Shown here: piece after piece, positions 6,973 to 15,919 of the stretch | How positions within the stretch are numbered: the first letter of the stretch is position 1 | Layout: each line of letters starts with the position of its first letter | DNA from: Rhodanobacter denitrificans | GTDB lineage: Bacteria; Pseudomonadota; Gammaproteobacteria; Xanthomonadales; Rhodanobacteraceae | Assembly: GCA_017848855.1 (NCBI GenBank) | Contig: JAFIHF010000008.1 | Location: 17,367 to 81,366 of the forward strand | Length of the DNA: 64,000 nucleotides | Reading direction: 5' to 3' | Position numbers and translations under genes: made by a program | The notes under the pieces: generated by a model | Databases searched by the model: none | What the model was told of the DNA's origin: nothing | Seen by the model: only the letters and a program-made list of their open reading frames with translations

Positions 6973-8451
6973 GTGAGTGAAGAAATCCTGATCAACGTGA
7001 CCCCGCGCGAGACGCGGGTGGGCGTGGTCGAGAACGGCATGTTGCAGGAAGTGCATGTCGAGCGCGCGTCGAGGCGCGGCTACGTGGGCAACATCTACAA
7101 GGGCCGGGTGCAGCGGGTGATGCCGGGCATGCAGGCCGCGTTCGTGGAGATCGGGCTGGACCGCGCGGCCTTCCTGCACGCTTCGGACATCGTGCGCCCG
7201 CCGGTTGCCGAAGGCGCCGAGGGCAACGGCCACGGCAACGGCCACACGCCGCCGATCAGCGAGTTGGTGCACGAGGGCCAGGAGATCGTGGTGCAGGTGG
7301 TGAAGGACCCGATCGGCAGCAAGGGCGCGCGGTTGTCGGCGCACCTGTCGATCCCCTCGCGCTACCTGGTGCTGCTGCCGCACGCGCACACCCTGGGCAT
7401 CTCCGCGCGCATCGAGGACGAAGCCGAGCGCGCGCGCCTGCGCGAGGTGATGGGCGCGCTGGTCGGCGAGCAGTCGCTGGGCTACATCGTGCGCACCAAC
7501 GCGGAGGGGCAGAGCGCCGAGTCGCTGGCCTTCGACGTGACCTACCTCGGCAAGGTCTGGCGCGTGGTGCAGGAGAACATCGCGAAGACGCGCGTGGGCG
7601 AGCGCGTGTACGAGGAGCTCTCGCTGCCGCTGCGCAGCCTGCGCGACATGCTCACCGACGACATCGAGAAGGTGCGCGTGGATTCGCGCGAGACCTTCGA
7701 GAAGGTGGTGAAGTTCGTGCACAAGTTCATGCCCAGCCTGGACGACCGGGTGGAGCACTACGACGGCGAGCGGCCGATCTTCGACCTGTACAGCGTGGAG
7801 GACGAGATCCAGCACGCGCTGAAGAAGGAGGTGCCGCTGAAGTCGGGCGGCTACCTGGTGGTCGACCAGACCGAGGCGATGACCACGATCGACGTCAACA
7901 CCGGCGCCTACCTCGGCACGCGCAATCTCGAAGAGACGGTCTACCGCACCAACCTGGAGGCGGCGCAGGCGGCGGCACGCCAGCTGCGGCTGCGCAACCT
8001 CGGCGGCATCATCATCATCGACTTCATCGACATGGTGGACGAGGAGCACAAGCGCCAGGTGTTGCGCATGCTGGGCAAGGGGCTGGCGCGCGACCACGCC
8101 AAGACCACGGTGTACCCGATGTCCTCGCTCGGCCTGGTCGAGATGACCCGCAAGCGCACCACCGAGAGCCTGGAGCGCCAGCTGTGCGAACCCTGCCCGG
8201 CCTGCGGCGGGCGCGGCACGCTGAAGACCGCCGAGACGGTGACCTACGAGATCTTCCGCGAGATCACCCGCGCGGTGCGCCAGTTCAACGCCGAGAAACT
8301 GCTGGTGATGGCCAGCCCGGCGGTGGTGAACCGCATCCTGGAGGAGGAGTCCGCCGCGGTGGCCGAACTGGAGGAGTTCATCTCCAAGAGCATACGCTTC
8401 CAGGCCGAGGAACATTATTCGCAGGAACAGTTTGATGTGGTGTTGCTGTAA
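6973..8451 (+). CDS. rng: Ribonuclease G
   Basis: A 492-residue protein starting at GTG. It has an S1-like RNA-binding domain with RRGYVGNIYKGRV near the N-terminus, the catalytic DNase-I-like core with VDQTEAMTTIDVNTGAY (metal-binding Asp residues), and the zinc-link CPACGGRG near residue 405. The length matches RNase G and it lacks the long C-terminal scaffold of RNase E. The enzyme processes the 5' end of 16S rRNA and degrades selected mRNAs. It is followed by yhdP and, after an insertion, tldD; this order is conserved in many gammaproteobacteria. Confidence 0.95.
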   Translation: MSEEILINVTPRETRVGVVENGMLQEVHVERASRRGYVGNIYKGRVQRVMPGMQAAFVEIGLDRAAFLHASDIVRPPVAEGAEGNGHGNGHTPPISELVHEGQEIVVQVVKDPIGSKGARLSAHLSIPSRYLVLLPHAHTLGISARIEDEAERARLREVMGALVGEQSLGYIVRTNAEGQSAESLAFDVTYLGKVWRVVQENIAKTRVGERVYEELSLPLRSLRDMLTDDIEKVRVDSRETFEKVVKFVHKFMPSLDDRVEHYDGERPIFDLYSVEDEIQHALKKEVPLKSGGYLVVDQTEAMTTIDVNTGAYLGTRNLEETVYRTNLEAAQAAARQLRLRNLGGIIIIDFIDMVDEEHKRQVLRMLGKGLARDHAKTTVYPMSSLGLVEMTRKRTTESLERQLCEPCPACGGRGTLKTAETVTYEIFREITRAVRQFNAEKLLVMASPAVVNRILEEESAAVAELEEFISKSIRFQAEEHYSQEQFDVVLL

Positions 8452-8478
8452 ATCGGCCGGCGTCGCGGTCGCATATCG

Positions 8479-11400
8479 ATGAACGCATCGTGGCAGCGTC
8501 GGCTGCACCTCGGCGCGCGCGCGCTGGGCTGGGTCGCCGGCATCGGCGTGATCGCGCTGGCGGTGCTGCTGGCGCTGGCGCAGCTGCTGTTGCCGCTGCT
8601 GGGGCGGCATCCGGAATGGGTGGCGCAGGAGCTGTCCGCCAAGCTGCACCGCCCGGTGAACTTCGCCTCGCTGCAGGGCCGCTGGACCGGCTCCGGCCCG
8701 CTGTTCGTGCTGCGCGACGTCACCGTGGGCGTGCCGCCGGGCGGCCACGGCGCGCCGATCGAGATCCCCGAATCCGAGCTGCGGCTGGACTTGGCCGGCT
8801 GGCTGCCCTCGCGGCACCTGCTCAACCTGCGCGTGAGCGGCCTGCAGCTGGACCTCAGCCGCGACGCGGACGGCCGCTGGCACGTCAACGGCTTCGGCAC
8901 CGGCGAGGGCGCGGAGCAGCAGGCCGGCTTCAGCCAGCTCTCGGTGGCGCTGTGGCTGGACAACCTGCGCCTGAACATCGCCAGCGCGGCCAGCGGCCGG
9001 CGCTACGCGCTGATTGCCGACCACTTGCGCCTGAGCCGGCAGGGCAGCCACATCCGCGTGGGCGCGCTGCTGCATCGCGAGGGCGCGCCGGGCGTGCTGC
9101 GCGGCGCGGGCCGCTTCAGCGACGACGGCAGCAGCGGGCGGCTGTGGCTGTCGGGGCAGAAGCTCGACCTCGCCGCGCTGTTCGCCGGCATCGACCTGGG
9201 CGGCTACGCGGTGCAGGGCGGCCACGGCGACGTGGCCGCGTGGCTGGACTGGAAGCAGGGCAAGGTGGTGCGCAACTTCAGCCGCCTCGACTTGGACGGC
9301 CTGCGCATTGCCGACGCGAACGGCCAGGTCGAAGTGCCCGCGCTGCGCGGCGAGGCGGAACTCGGCCAGACCGCCGACGGCTACGAACTGCGCTGGGCCG
9401 GCAATGACCAGGGCGCGCTGGCGGTGTGGCTGCACCATCCCGGCACGCCGCAACTGGCGGTGCAGGCGGCCGCGCGCGACCTGCAGCTGGCGCCGCTGCT
9501 GCCGTGGCTGGGCCTCGTGCCGAAGCTGTCGCCGGCGCTGGCGGCGTGGCTGGGCGAGGGGCATCCGCACGGCAAGCTGGACAATGTGGCGCTGGCCTGG
9601 ACGCAGGCCGGCGGATTGGAGCGCCTGACCGCCGATTTCAGCGGCCTCGGCATCGACCCGGCCGGCGCGCTGCCGGGCGTGGACCATCTCTCCGGCCAGC
9701 TGCGCGGCGACAGCGAGGCGGTGTCGCTGGAACTGCCCGCGCAGGCCGCCACGGTGCGCATGCCGCATGTTTTCCGCCAGCCGTTCGTGCTGGCGAAGCT
9801 GGGCGGCACGCTGGCGGCCTGGCACGCGGACGGCGATTGGCACCTGGGCCTGGCGCCGCTCGACTTCGAGGGCCAGGGCTACGGCGGCCAGCTGCGCGGC
9901 GAGCTGGCGCTGCACGACGCCGGCGGCCCGCCCTTCCTCGACCTGTACGCCGCGCTGGGCCACGGCGAGGTTCCCGCCGCCAAGCTGTTCTGGCCGGTCA
10001 ACGTGATGCCCAAACCCACGGTGGAATGGCTGGACCGCGCGCTGGTGGGCGGCAGCATCGATCACGCCGAGGTGGCGGTGCGCGGCGACCTCAAGGACTG
10101 GCCGTTCCACCAGCACGAGGGGCGCTTCGAGGCGCGCGCCGAGATCAGCGACCTCACGTTCCGCTATGCGCCGGACTGGCCCGAGGCCACCGGCGTGCAC
10201 GCGATCGCCAGCTTCGTCGACAGCGGCATGCTCGTGCAGGCCGACGGCGGCTCGTCGCTGGGCGTGAAGGCCGACAAGGTGGTGGCGCTGATTCCCGAAT
10301 TCGCCGACGGCACGCTCGACCTCAACGTCGACGGCAGCGGCAGCGGCGCCAGCCTGCTCGGCTTCGTGCTGAAGAGCCCGATCGCCAGCAGGCAGGCCGA
10401 CGTGCTGTCCAAACTCAAGCTGGGCGGCAGCGGCAGCTTCGGCTTCCACCTCTCGCTGCCGCTGGGCGCCGCGGAAAACTTCACCCTCGCCGGCAACGCG
10501 CAGCTCAAGGGCGTGGACGCGAGCGAGCCGGACTGGAACCTCAAACTGGACCAGCTCAGCGGCCCGGCCACGTTCGACGGCCACGGCTTCCACGCCGGCC
10601 CGCTCAGCGGCCTCGCCCATGGCCAGCCGTCCACGCTGGACCTGGCGATCGCCGGCGCCACCGGCGAGCCGAACACCGTGCTGGCGGCGAAACTCAGCGG
10701 CAACTACAGCTTCGCCGACCTCACCGAGGGCCTGCCCTCGCTCGACTGGCTGAATCCGCTGGGCGACGGGCGCAGCGCGTTCGACATCGGCTTCAAACTC
10801 ACCGAGCCGGCGAACGGCGGCGCGCTGGCGCAGACGCTGACGATGGATTCCAGCCTCGCCGGCATCGCGCTGAACGTGCCGGTGCCGCTGAAGAAGCCCG
10901 CCGCCGCGAGCCTGCCGCTGCACCTGACGCTGGCCCTGCCGCTGCAAGGCGCCGACCTCAAGCTGGCGCTGGGCGAGGCGGCACGCGGCCACCTGCGCCT
11001 GGCCGACGGCAGCAAGCCGCTGGCCGGCACGCTGGCGTTCGGCAGCCAGATGCCGGACGCATTGCCCGCGCAGGGGCTGCGCATCCGTGGCCATGCGGCC
11101 ACGCTGGACGTCACAGGCTGGGTGCAGCAGGCGATCGCGCTGACCGCGGGCGGCAACGGCACCGCGGGCAACACGGGCAATACGAACAACACGGGCGGCG
11201 GCCCCACGCTGGAAAGCGTGGACGTGGGCACCGACCACGCCGAATGGTTCGGCCGCCCGCTGGGCGCGATGACGCTGCGGGCCACGCCGGGCGCCGACAA
11301 CCTGCAGGTGGACGTGAACGGCCCGGCGATGGCCGGGCGCTTCAGCGTGCCCAACCGCGAGCTGGACAAGCGCGGCATCACCGCGCGCCTCGACCGCCTG

Positions 11401-12408
11401 TACTGGCCGGGCAATCCGCCCGCGCCCGCCGGCAAGGCCGTCGCCAATCAGCCGGAGGAGAACCCCGCCAACACCGGCATCAACCCCGCCGCGCTGCCGC
11501 CGTTCCACCTGTGGGTGGGCGCGCTGAGCTTCGGCGACGCCAAGCTGGGCGAGGCGCGATTGGAGACTTGGCCCACCGCGCAGGGCATGCACATCGACCA
11601 GCTGCGCGCGTTGTCGCCCAGCGTGCAGATCACCGGCAGCGGCGACTGGAACGGTACGCCCAGCGACAGCCACACGCGCATGCGCATCGGCTTCGCCGCC
11701 GCCGACCTCGGCCGCATGCTCACCGCGTTCGGCTACACCGGCCTGGTCAACGGCGGCAAGACCCAGGACCAGCTCGACGCCAGCTGGCCCGGCGCGCCGT
11801 CGGCCTTCAGCCTCGCCAACGCCACCGGCACGCTGGCCATCCACGTCAGCGACGGCCGCATCCCCGAGGTGGGGCCGGGCGTGGGCAGGCTGTTCGGCCT
11901 GGTTTCGCTGGCCGAGCTGCCGCGCCGCCTGACGCTGGATTTCGGCGACGTGTTCGGCAAGGGCCTGGGCTTCGATTCGATCAAGGGCGACTTCCGCCTC
12001 GCCGACGGCAACGCCAGCACCGACAACCTCGTCATCAAGGGGCCGGCGGCGCAGATCGGCATCAGCGGCCGCACCGGCCTGCGCGCCAAGGATTACGACC
12101 AGCAGGTAGTGGTGGTGCCGCACATCGGCAACAGCCTGCCGGTGATCGGCGCGGTGGTGGGCGGCCCGGTGGGCGCCGCCGCCGGCCTCGCCGTGCAGGG
12201 CCTCTTGGGCAAGGGCCTGAACCAGACCGCCAGCGCCCGCTACCACGTCACCGGCAGCTGGGACAAACCGGTGATGACCCTGGTCGAGAAACACGAACTG
12301 CCGGCCGCCCCCACGCCGCCGCTGGCGCCGATCAGCGTGCCGAGCCCGGCGACCACGGTGCCGCTGCGCGAGCCCGCGCCGGCCGCCGCCAGCTCCGCGC
12401 AACACTGA
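8479..12408 (+). CDS. yhdP: YhdP-family AsmA-like protein (phospholipid transport to the outer membrane)
   Basis: A 1309-residue protein with an N-terminal membrane anchor at about residues 17-40. The rest is a very long periplasmic region of repeated beta-strand segments (DUF3971-type, then an AsmA-like C-terminal region around residues 1120-1265). YhdP with TamB and YdbH forms bridge-like proteins that move phospholipids between membranes. The C-terminal block GRTGLRAKDYDQQVVVVP is a hallmark of the family. A Gly/Asn/Thr-rich linker lies near residues 893-910. It starts 27 bp after rng and is probably co-transcribed. Confidence 0.9.
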   Translation: MNASWQRRLHLGARALGWVAGIGVIALAVLLALAQLLLPLLGRHPEWVAQELSAKLHRPVNFASLQGRWTGSGPLFVLRDVTVGVPPGGHGAPIEIPESELRLDLAGWLPSRHLLNLRVSGLQLDLSRDADGRWHVNGFGTGEGAEQQAGFSQLSVALWLDNLRLNIASAASGRRYALIADHLRLSRQGSHIRVGALLHREGAPGVLRGAGRFSDDGSSGRLWLSGQKLDLAALFAGIDLGGYAVQGGHGDVAAWLDWKQGKVVRNFSRLDLDGLRIADANGQVEVPALRGEAELGQTADGYELRWAGNDQGALAVWLHHPGTPQLAVQAAARDLQLAPLLPWLGLVPKLSPALAAWLGEGHPHGKLDNVALAWTQAGGLERLTADFSGLGIDPAGALPGVDHLSGQLRGDSEAVSLELPAQAATVRMPHVFRQPFVLAKLGGTLAAWHADGDWHLGLAPLDFEGQGYGGQLRGELALHDAGGPPFLDLYAALGHGEVPAAKLFWPVNVMPKPTVEWLDRALVGGSIDHAEVAVRGDLKDWPFHQHEGRFEARAEISDLTFRYAPDWPEATGVHAIASFVDSGMLVQADGGSSLGVKADKVVALIPEFADGTLDLNVDGSGSGASLLGFVLKSPIASRQADVLSKLKLGGSGSFGFHLSLPLGAAENFTLAGNAQLKGVDASEPDWNLKLDQLSGPATFDGHGFHAGPLSGLAHGQPSTLDLAIAGATGEPNTVLAAKLSGNYSFADLTEGLPSLDWLNPLGDGRSAFDIGFKLTEPANGGALAQTLTMDSSLAGIALNVPVPLKKPAAASLPLHLTLALPLQGADLKLALGEAARGHLRLADGSKPLAGTLAFGSQMPDALPAQGLRIRGHAATLDVTGWVQQAIALTAGGNGTAGNTGNTNNTGGGPTLESVDVGTDHAEWFGRPLGAMTLRATPGADNLQVDVNGPAMAGRFSVPNRELDKRGITARLDRLYWPGNPPAPAGKAVANQPEENPANTGINPAALPPFHLWVGALSFGDAKLGEARLETWPTAQGMHIDQLRALSPSVQITGSGDWNGTPSDSHTRMRIGFAAADLGRMLTAFGYTGLVNGGKTQDQLDASWPGAPSAFSLANATGTLAIHVSDGRIPEVGPGVGRLFGLVSLAELPRRLTLDFGDVFGKGLGFDSIKGDFRLADGNASTDNLVIKGPAAQIGISGRTGLRAKDYDQQVVVVPHIGNSLPVIGAVVGGPVGAAAGLAVQGLLGKGLNQTASARYHVTGSWDKPVMTLVEKHELPAAPTPPLAPISVPSPATTVPLREPAPAAASSAQH

Positions 12409-12464
12409 ATCTGGAGGCCAGGTCCGGCGGTAACTGCCACCGGACCAGCCTCGCGGCCATGCGG

Positions 12465-13115
12465 TCAGTACACGCGAAAGCCGTAACTCGCGGGTTCGGG
12501 CAGGTAGCTGCTGGAACCGACCCGGCGGACGTGGGCGCGCAAGCCGGCTTCGGCGCAGCGGACCTGCTCCCAGTCCTTGCGGCTGAAGCTGAATTCGCCG
12601 ACCGCGCAGCCGCGCAGTTCGGCCTCGATCGCGCGCAGGCGGCAGTAGTCCAGGTAGCTGTCCACCTCGCCGGCCAGTTGCGGCCAGGCGGCGTCGACCA
12701 GGATGGCGTCGTCGAGCCGGTCGACCGGCGCGGGCTGGTGCGGGATCAGCACATGCTCACCGTGCACGTAGTCCACCACCACGCGGGCCGGCGCCGCCGC
12801 CTGGCTGGCCGGTTGCCAGTCCGGGTCGGCGATCATCCGCTCGACCGCGCCGGCCAGTTGCAGGCGCTGGCGGATGCCTTCCAGCGCGCCGCCCTGCGGC
12901 TGGCCGACCAGTTCGCGCGAGGCGGTGGCCAACTGGTCGCGGTCCAGCGGGAAATGCTGCAGGCGCGCCAGCAACCGGTTGAAGCGGGCCAGCGCCTCGG
13001 CCCGGATCGGGAAACGGCCGATGCTGCGGCGGCGGGCGGGGTGGCGCGGGCCGGCCCATGCGGGCGACTGCAGGGCGGCGGGCAGGGGGTTCAGGGTGGC
13101 GATCGTGGCGTTCAT
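12465..13115 (-). CDS. Unknown 216-residue protein
   Basis: The start at 13115 is supported by a TGAGGAGAC ribosome site. No signal peptide or membrane helix is seen. The N-terminal third is Arg/Leu-rich and helical. The middle has VHGEHVLIPHQPAPVDRLDD, faintly like the LIP-D-IP...LDD region of small YkvA/DUF1232 proteins, though too weak to assign. The C-terminal part ends with two Cys and an aromatic tail ...YGFRVY. It is divergent from the TPR regulator at 13257, with 141 bp between them, so the two may share a control region. With that regulator it forms part of a 3.4-kb block between yhdP and tldD. Confidence 0.65.
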   Translation of the reverse strand: MNATIATLNPLPAALQSPAWAGPRHPARRRSIGRFPIRAEALARFNRLLARLQHFPLDRDQLATASRELVGQPQGGALEGIRQRLQLAGAVERMIADPDWQPASQAAAPARVVVDYVHGEHVLIPHQPAPVDRLDDAILVDAAWPQLAGEVDSYLDYCRLRAIEAELRGCAVGEFSFSRKDWEQVRCAEAGLRAHVRRVGSSSYLPEPASYGFRVY

Positions 13116-13256
13116 GGCGTGTCTCCTCAGGGGTGATGCGCCGCGGCTTGCGGCGCAGGGGCAGATTCCCCCTCGGGGCCGATTTGAGTCATGATGGATC
13201 CCGCAGGTTTGTACGAGCGAAGGCTGAAGTTTGTGTGAGCGCCTGAGGGTTTCCCG

Positions 13257-15503
13257 ATGGACTGGACGGAACCGGGGGCGCGCAGCAGGGGAGCTGCGCC
13301 TTATCGCTTCGCCGATGTCGTGGTCGACCCGGCCGCGCATGTCCTGCTGCGGGCCGGCGTTCCCCGGCCCTTGGAGCCCAAGACCTACGCCGTGCTGCTG
13401 GTGCTGCTGCAGCACCCCGGCGAGCTGATCGGCCGCGACGACCTGCTCGACCAGGTCTGGGGCCACCGCCACGTCACCCCCGGCGTGCTGACCCGCGCCA
13501 TCGCGCAGCTGCGCCACGCGCTGGGCGAGGATCCCCATCAGCCGCATTACATCCAGACCCGGCATGCGCTGGGCTACAGCTTCATCGGGCAACTGGAGGA
13601 GCCGCCGCACGCCGCGGCGGAACCGGAGCCGGAGGCCGCTGCGCCGGCCGTCGCCGATCCGGTCCCGGCGACGGAGCCGGTCGCGAAGGAACCCCCGCCG
13701 CAGCCGGCGGACGCCGCCGTGCTGCCCGTTTGGGGCGCGGCCGAGCCGATGGCCGCCGGGCACGAGCAAGCCCGGCGCTGGCTGGCCTTGGCCGCCGCCT
13801 TGCTGCTGGCGGCGCTGGCGGCCGGGTTCGCGGTCGAACGGCTGGTGGCGCCGTCGAAGCGCGTGGCGGCCTCGGTCGCGGTGCTGCCGTTCGCCAACCT
13901 CAGCGGCAACCCCGGCGACGACTACTTCGCCGAAGGCCTGGCCGAGGAAATGCGCGACGCGCTGGCTGGCGTGAAGGGCCTGAAGGTGGTCGCCTCGGTG
14001 CCGCCCGCCGCGAAAGGCCAGGCGGTCGACATCAAGCAGCTGGGCGATCGGCTGGGCGTGGCCGCGGTGCTCGGCGCCAGCGTGCGGCGCGAGGGCCAGC
14101 GTGTGCGCATCACCGCCCGGCTCACCGACACGGCCACCGGCTACACGCTGTGGAGCCACACCTACGACCACGCGCTCGCGGGCATCTTCGACACCCAGGG
14201 CGACATCGCCGAGGAGGTGGTGCACGCGCTGCTGGGCTCGATTCCCGACGACGGCAAGGTGCTGACAAGGCGCCTGACCCCCACCCGCAACGAGGCGGCG
14301 TTCGACACCTATCTGCGGGGACTGCAGCTGCTGCACCGTGCCTTCCAGCCGGCGGCCGCCGATCAGGCGATTGCGCGCTTCGACCAGGCGCTCAAGCAGG
14401 ACAGCCAGTTCGCGCGGGCCCAGGCGGGTATCTGCCGCGCCGAGATCTGGCGCTTCCAGAGCCAGCACAGCCCGGCCGCATTCGACAACGCCAAGGCGGC
14501 CTGCCAACGCGCCGAGCAGATGGACCCGACGCTGGCGGAGACGGATCTGGCGCTGGGCGACCTGTACCGCGCCGCCGGCGACCTCGAACGCGCGCTGCAG
14601 CACTATCGCAGAAGCGCGCAGACGCCGAGCCAGGCGGTGAACGCACATCTGGGCATGGCCAGGGTCTACGCAGCGCAGGGGCGCAGCGATCTCGCGCTGG
14701 CAGAGTTCCAGCAGGCGCTGCAGCTGGATCCCGGCAGCGCCAGCGTGCATGCCGAGCTGGGCTATCAACAGTATCTCGACGGCAAGCTGCCGCAGGCCGT
14801 GGCCTCCTATCGCCGCGCAGTGGAGTTGCAGCCGGACAGCGCGAAGCTGTGGGGCACGCTGGGTGCACTCTACATGGAGGCCGGCAACGATGCCTCCGCG
14901 GAGGCGGCGCTGGAGCACGCGATCGGCATCGCACCTGCCGTCGATACCTTGACCGATCTCGGCTTGCTCAAGTACCAGCACGGCGACTACGCCACGGCAG
15001 TGGTGCTGCAGCGCCAGGCGGTGGCGCTGGACGACGAGGACTTCATGGTCTGGGGCAACCTGGGCGAGACCCTGAGTGCCGATCCGGCATCGAGTGCCGC
15101 GGAGGCACGCAAGGCCTTCGCGGAGGCTGCGACGCGTGCGGAGAGCTACCTCAAACTCAAGCCCGACGATGCCCGTGCCGTCGCCGCGCTGGGCCTGTAC
15201 CGGGCGGTGTTGGGCGACCCGGCAGCAGCACGGCAACTGGTCGCCCGCGCCGAGGCATTGCACGGCCAACCCGGCGAAGTGGCCCTGTTGAACGCCGAGA
15301 CGCTCGCGTTGCTGGGCGATCTCGGCGCGGCCCGTGAACGCCTCGTGGCCGCGCGCGCCGCCGGCATGGCCGAGACGCTGATCGCCGGCAACCATGTCTT
15401 CCGTCGCCTGGGCCTGCTGCCGCCGCTGTCCGCGGCAGACAAGCCCGGAGGCACGGAGCCACCCGCCCCGCACGCGAGTGCGGGGCTATCAACCGGAGGA
15501 TGA
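13257..15503 (+). CDS. CadC-like membrane transcription regulator with TolB-like and TPR domains
   Basis: A 748-residue protein with three parts. Residues about 15-105 form an OmpR-type winged helix (YRFADVVVDPAAH...LEPKTYAVLLVLLQHPGELI...DQVWGHRHVTPGVLTRAIAQLR). An acidic Pro/Ala linker is followed by one membrane helix (about 177-200). Outside the membrane comes a FlgO/TolB-like domain (VAVLPFANLSGNPGDDYFAEGLAEEM) and then at least six TPR repeats to the end. DNA binding inside and sensing outside without phosphorylation is the CadC/ToxR plan. Its signal and targets are unknown; the divergent gene at 12465 and the overlapping small gene at 15506 are obvious candidates. Confidence 0.82.
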   Translation: MDWTEPGARSRGAAPYRFADVVVDPAAHVLLRAGVPRPLEPKTYAVLLVLLQHPGELIGRDDLLDQVWGHRHVTPGVLTRAIAQLRHALGEDPHQPHYIQTRHALGYSFIGQLEEPPHAAAEPEPEAAAPAVADPVPATEPVAKEPPPQPADAAVLPVWGAAEPMAAGHEQARRWLALAAALLLAALAAGFAVERLVAPSKRVAASVAVLPFANLSGNPGDDYFAEGLAEEMRDALAGVKGLKVVASVPPAAKGQAVDIKQLGDRLGVAAVLGASVRREGQRVRITARLTDTATGYTLWSHTYDHALAGIFDTQGDIAEEVVHALLGSIPDDGKVLTRRLTPTRNEAAFDTYLRGLQLLHRAFQPAAADQAIARFDQALKQDSQFARAQAGICRAEIWRFQSQHSPAAFDNAKAACQRAEQMDPTLAETDLALGDLYRAAGDLERALQHYRRSAQTPSQAVNAHLGMARVYAAQGRSDLALAEFQQALQLDPGSASVHAELGYQQYLDGKLPQAVASYRRAVELQPDSAKLWGTLGALYMEAGNDASAEAALEHAIGIAPAVDTLTDLGLLKYQHGDYATAVVLQRQAVALDDEDFMVWGNLGETLSADPASSAAEARKAFAEAATRAESYLKLKPDDARAVAALGLYRAVLGDPAAARQLVARAEALHGQPGEVALLNAETLALLGDLGAARERLVAARAAGMAETLIAGNHVFRRLGLLPPLSAADKPGGTEPPAPHASAGLSTGG

Positions 15504-15505
15504 TC

Positions 15506-15769
15506 ATGGGTACCAGGCTCAAGCGTGACCAGTTGCGTGTCGAAAATGCACCTGCCATCGGTGCTCAAGCCGCTGCCTCGCGGCAGCGCGGAGGCGGCGA
15601 GGCCAGGCGGAAAGTCCCGCCGCCGGTGCGCGAACTCGCGACCTACAGTTTCGATCTCGCCGACATCAGGAGCATCAGTATTCGCCTGATATCCAAGGGT
15701 GTGGTGATCAATCCACCGCCGCCTCATTTCGAGATCGAATTGACTGTCGAGCAGGCACGCAGGGCCTGA
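15506..15769 (+). CDS. Small unknown protein, translationally coupled to the regulator
   Basis: An 87-residue basic protein with no signal peptide. The start at 15506 has a GGAGG site with ideal spacing. That site lies inside the last codons of the preceding regulator, whose stop is at 15501-15503, so the two are coupled. The N-terminal half is Arg/Ala/Gly-rich and probably flexible. The second half (ELATYSFDLADIRSISIRLI ... PPPPHFEIELTVEQ) looks like a small beta-rich domain. No family is recognised. A clear terminator follows at 15819, so it closes the operon. Confidence 0.6.
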   Translation: MGTRLKRDQLRVENAPAIGAQAAASRQRGGGEARRKVPPPVRELATYSFDLADIRSISIRLISKGVVINPPPPHFEIELTVEQARRA

Positions 15770-15818
15770 AATCCCGGTGCGGGCAAGGGGGATTCAGGCG
15801 CGTGCGGCTGCATGTACC

Positions 15819-15850
15819 AAGCCCGGCCAAGTGCCGGGCTTCTTCTTTTC
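15819..15850 (+). terminator. Intrinsic terminator after the regulator operon
   Basis: A 9-bp stem AAGCCCGGC / GCCGGGCTT with loop CAAGT at 15819-15841, followed directly by CTTCTTTTC. It ends the transcript of the TPR regulator and its small partner, about 70 bp before tldD. Confidence 0.75.
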
Positions 15851-15919
15851 GCCCGCACGTGCGTTGAATCGGCGCCGCATGCCACCATTGTCGTTTCCAC
15901 CGTATCGAATGGCCCATCC

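Noticed and set aside
6955-12405. Very long minus-strand open frame (about 1800 codons) opposite rng and yhdP
   Set aside because: It is a high-GC shadow: Arg/His/Ala/Val/Gln-rich composition with no domain, and both plus-strand genes are clear family members.
12465-15473. Long minus-strand frame continuing upstream of the 216-residue gene
   Set aside because: The upstream part is antisense to the TPR regulator and low in complexity; a good ribosome site supports the short start at 13115.
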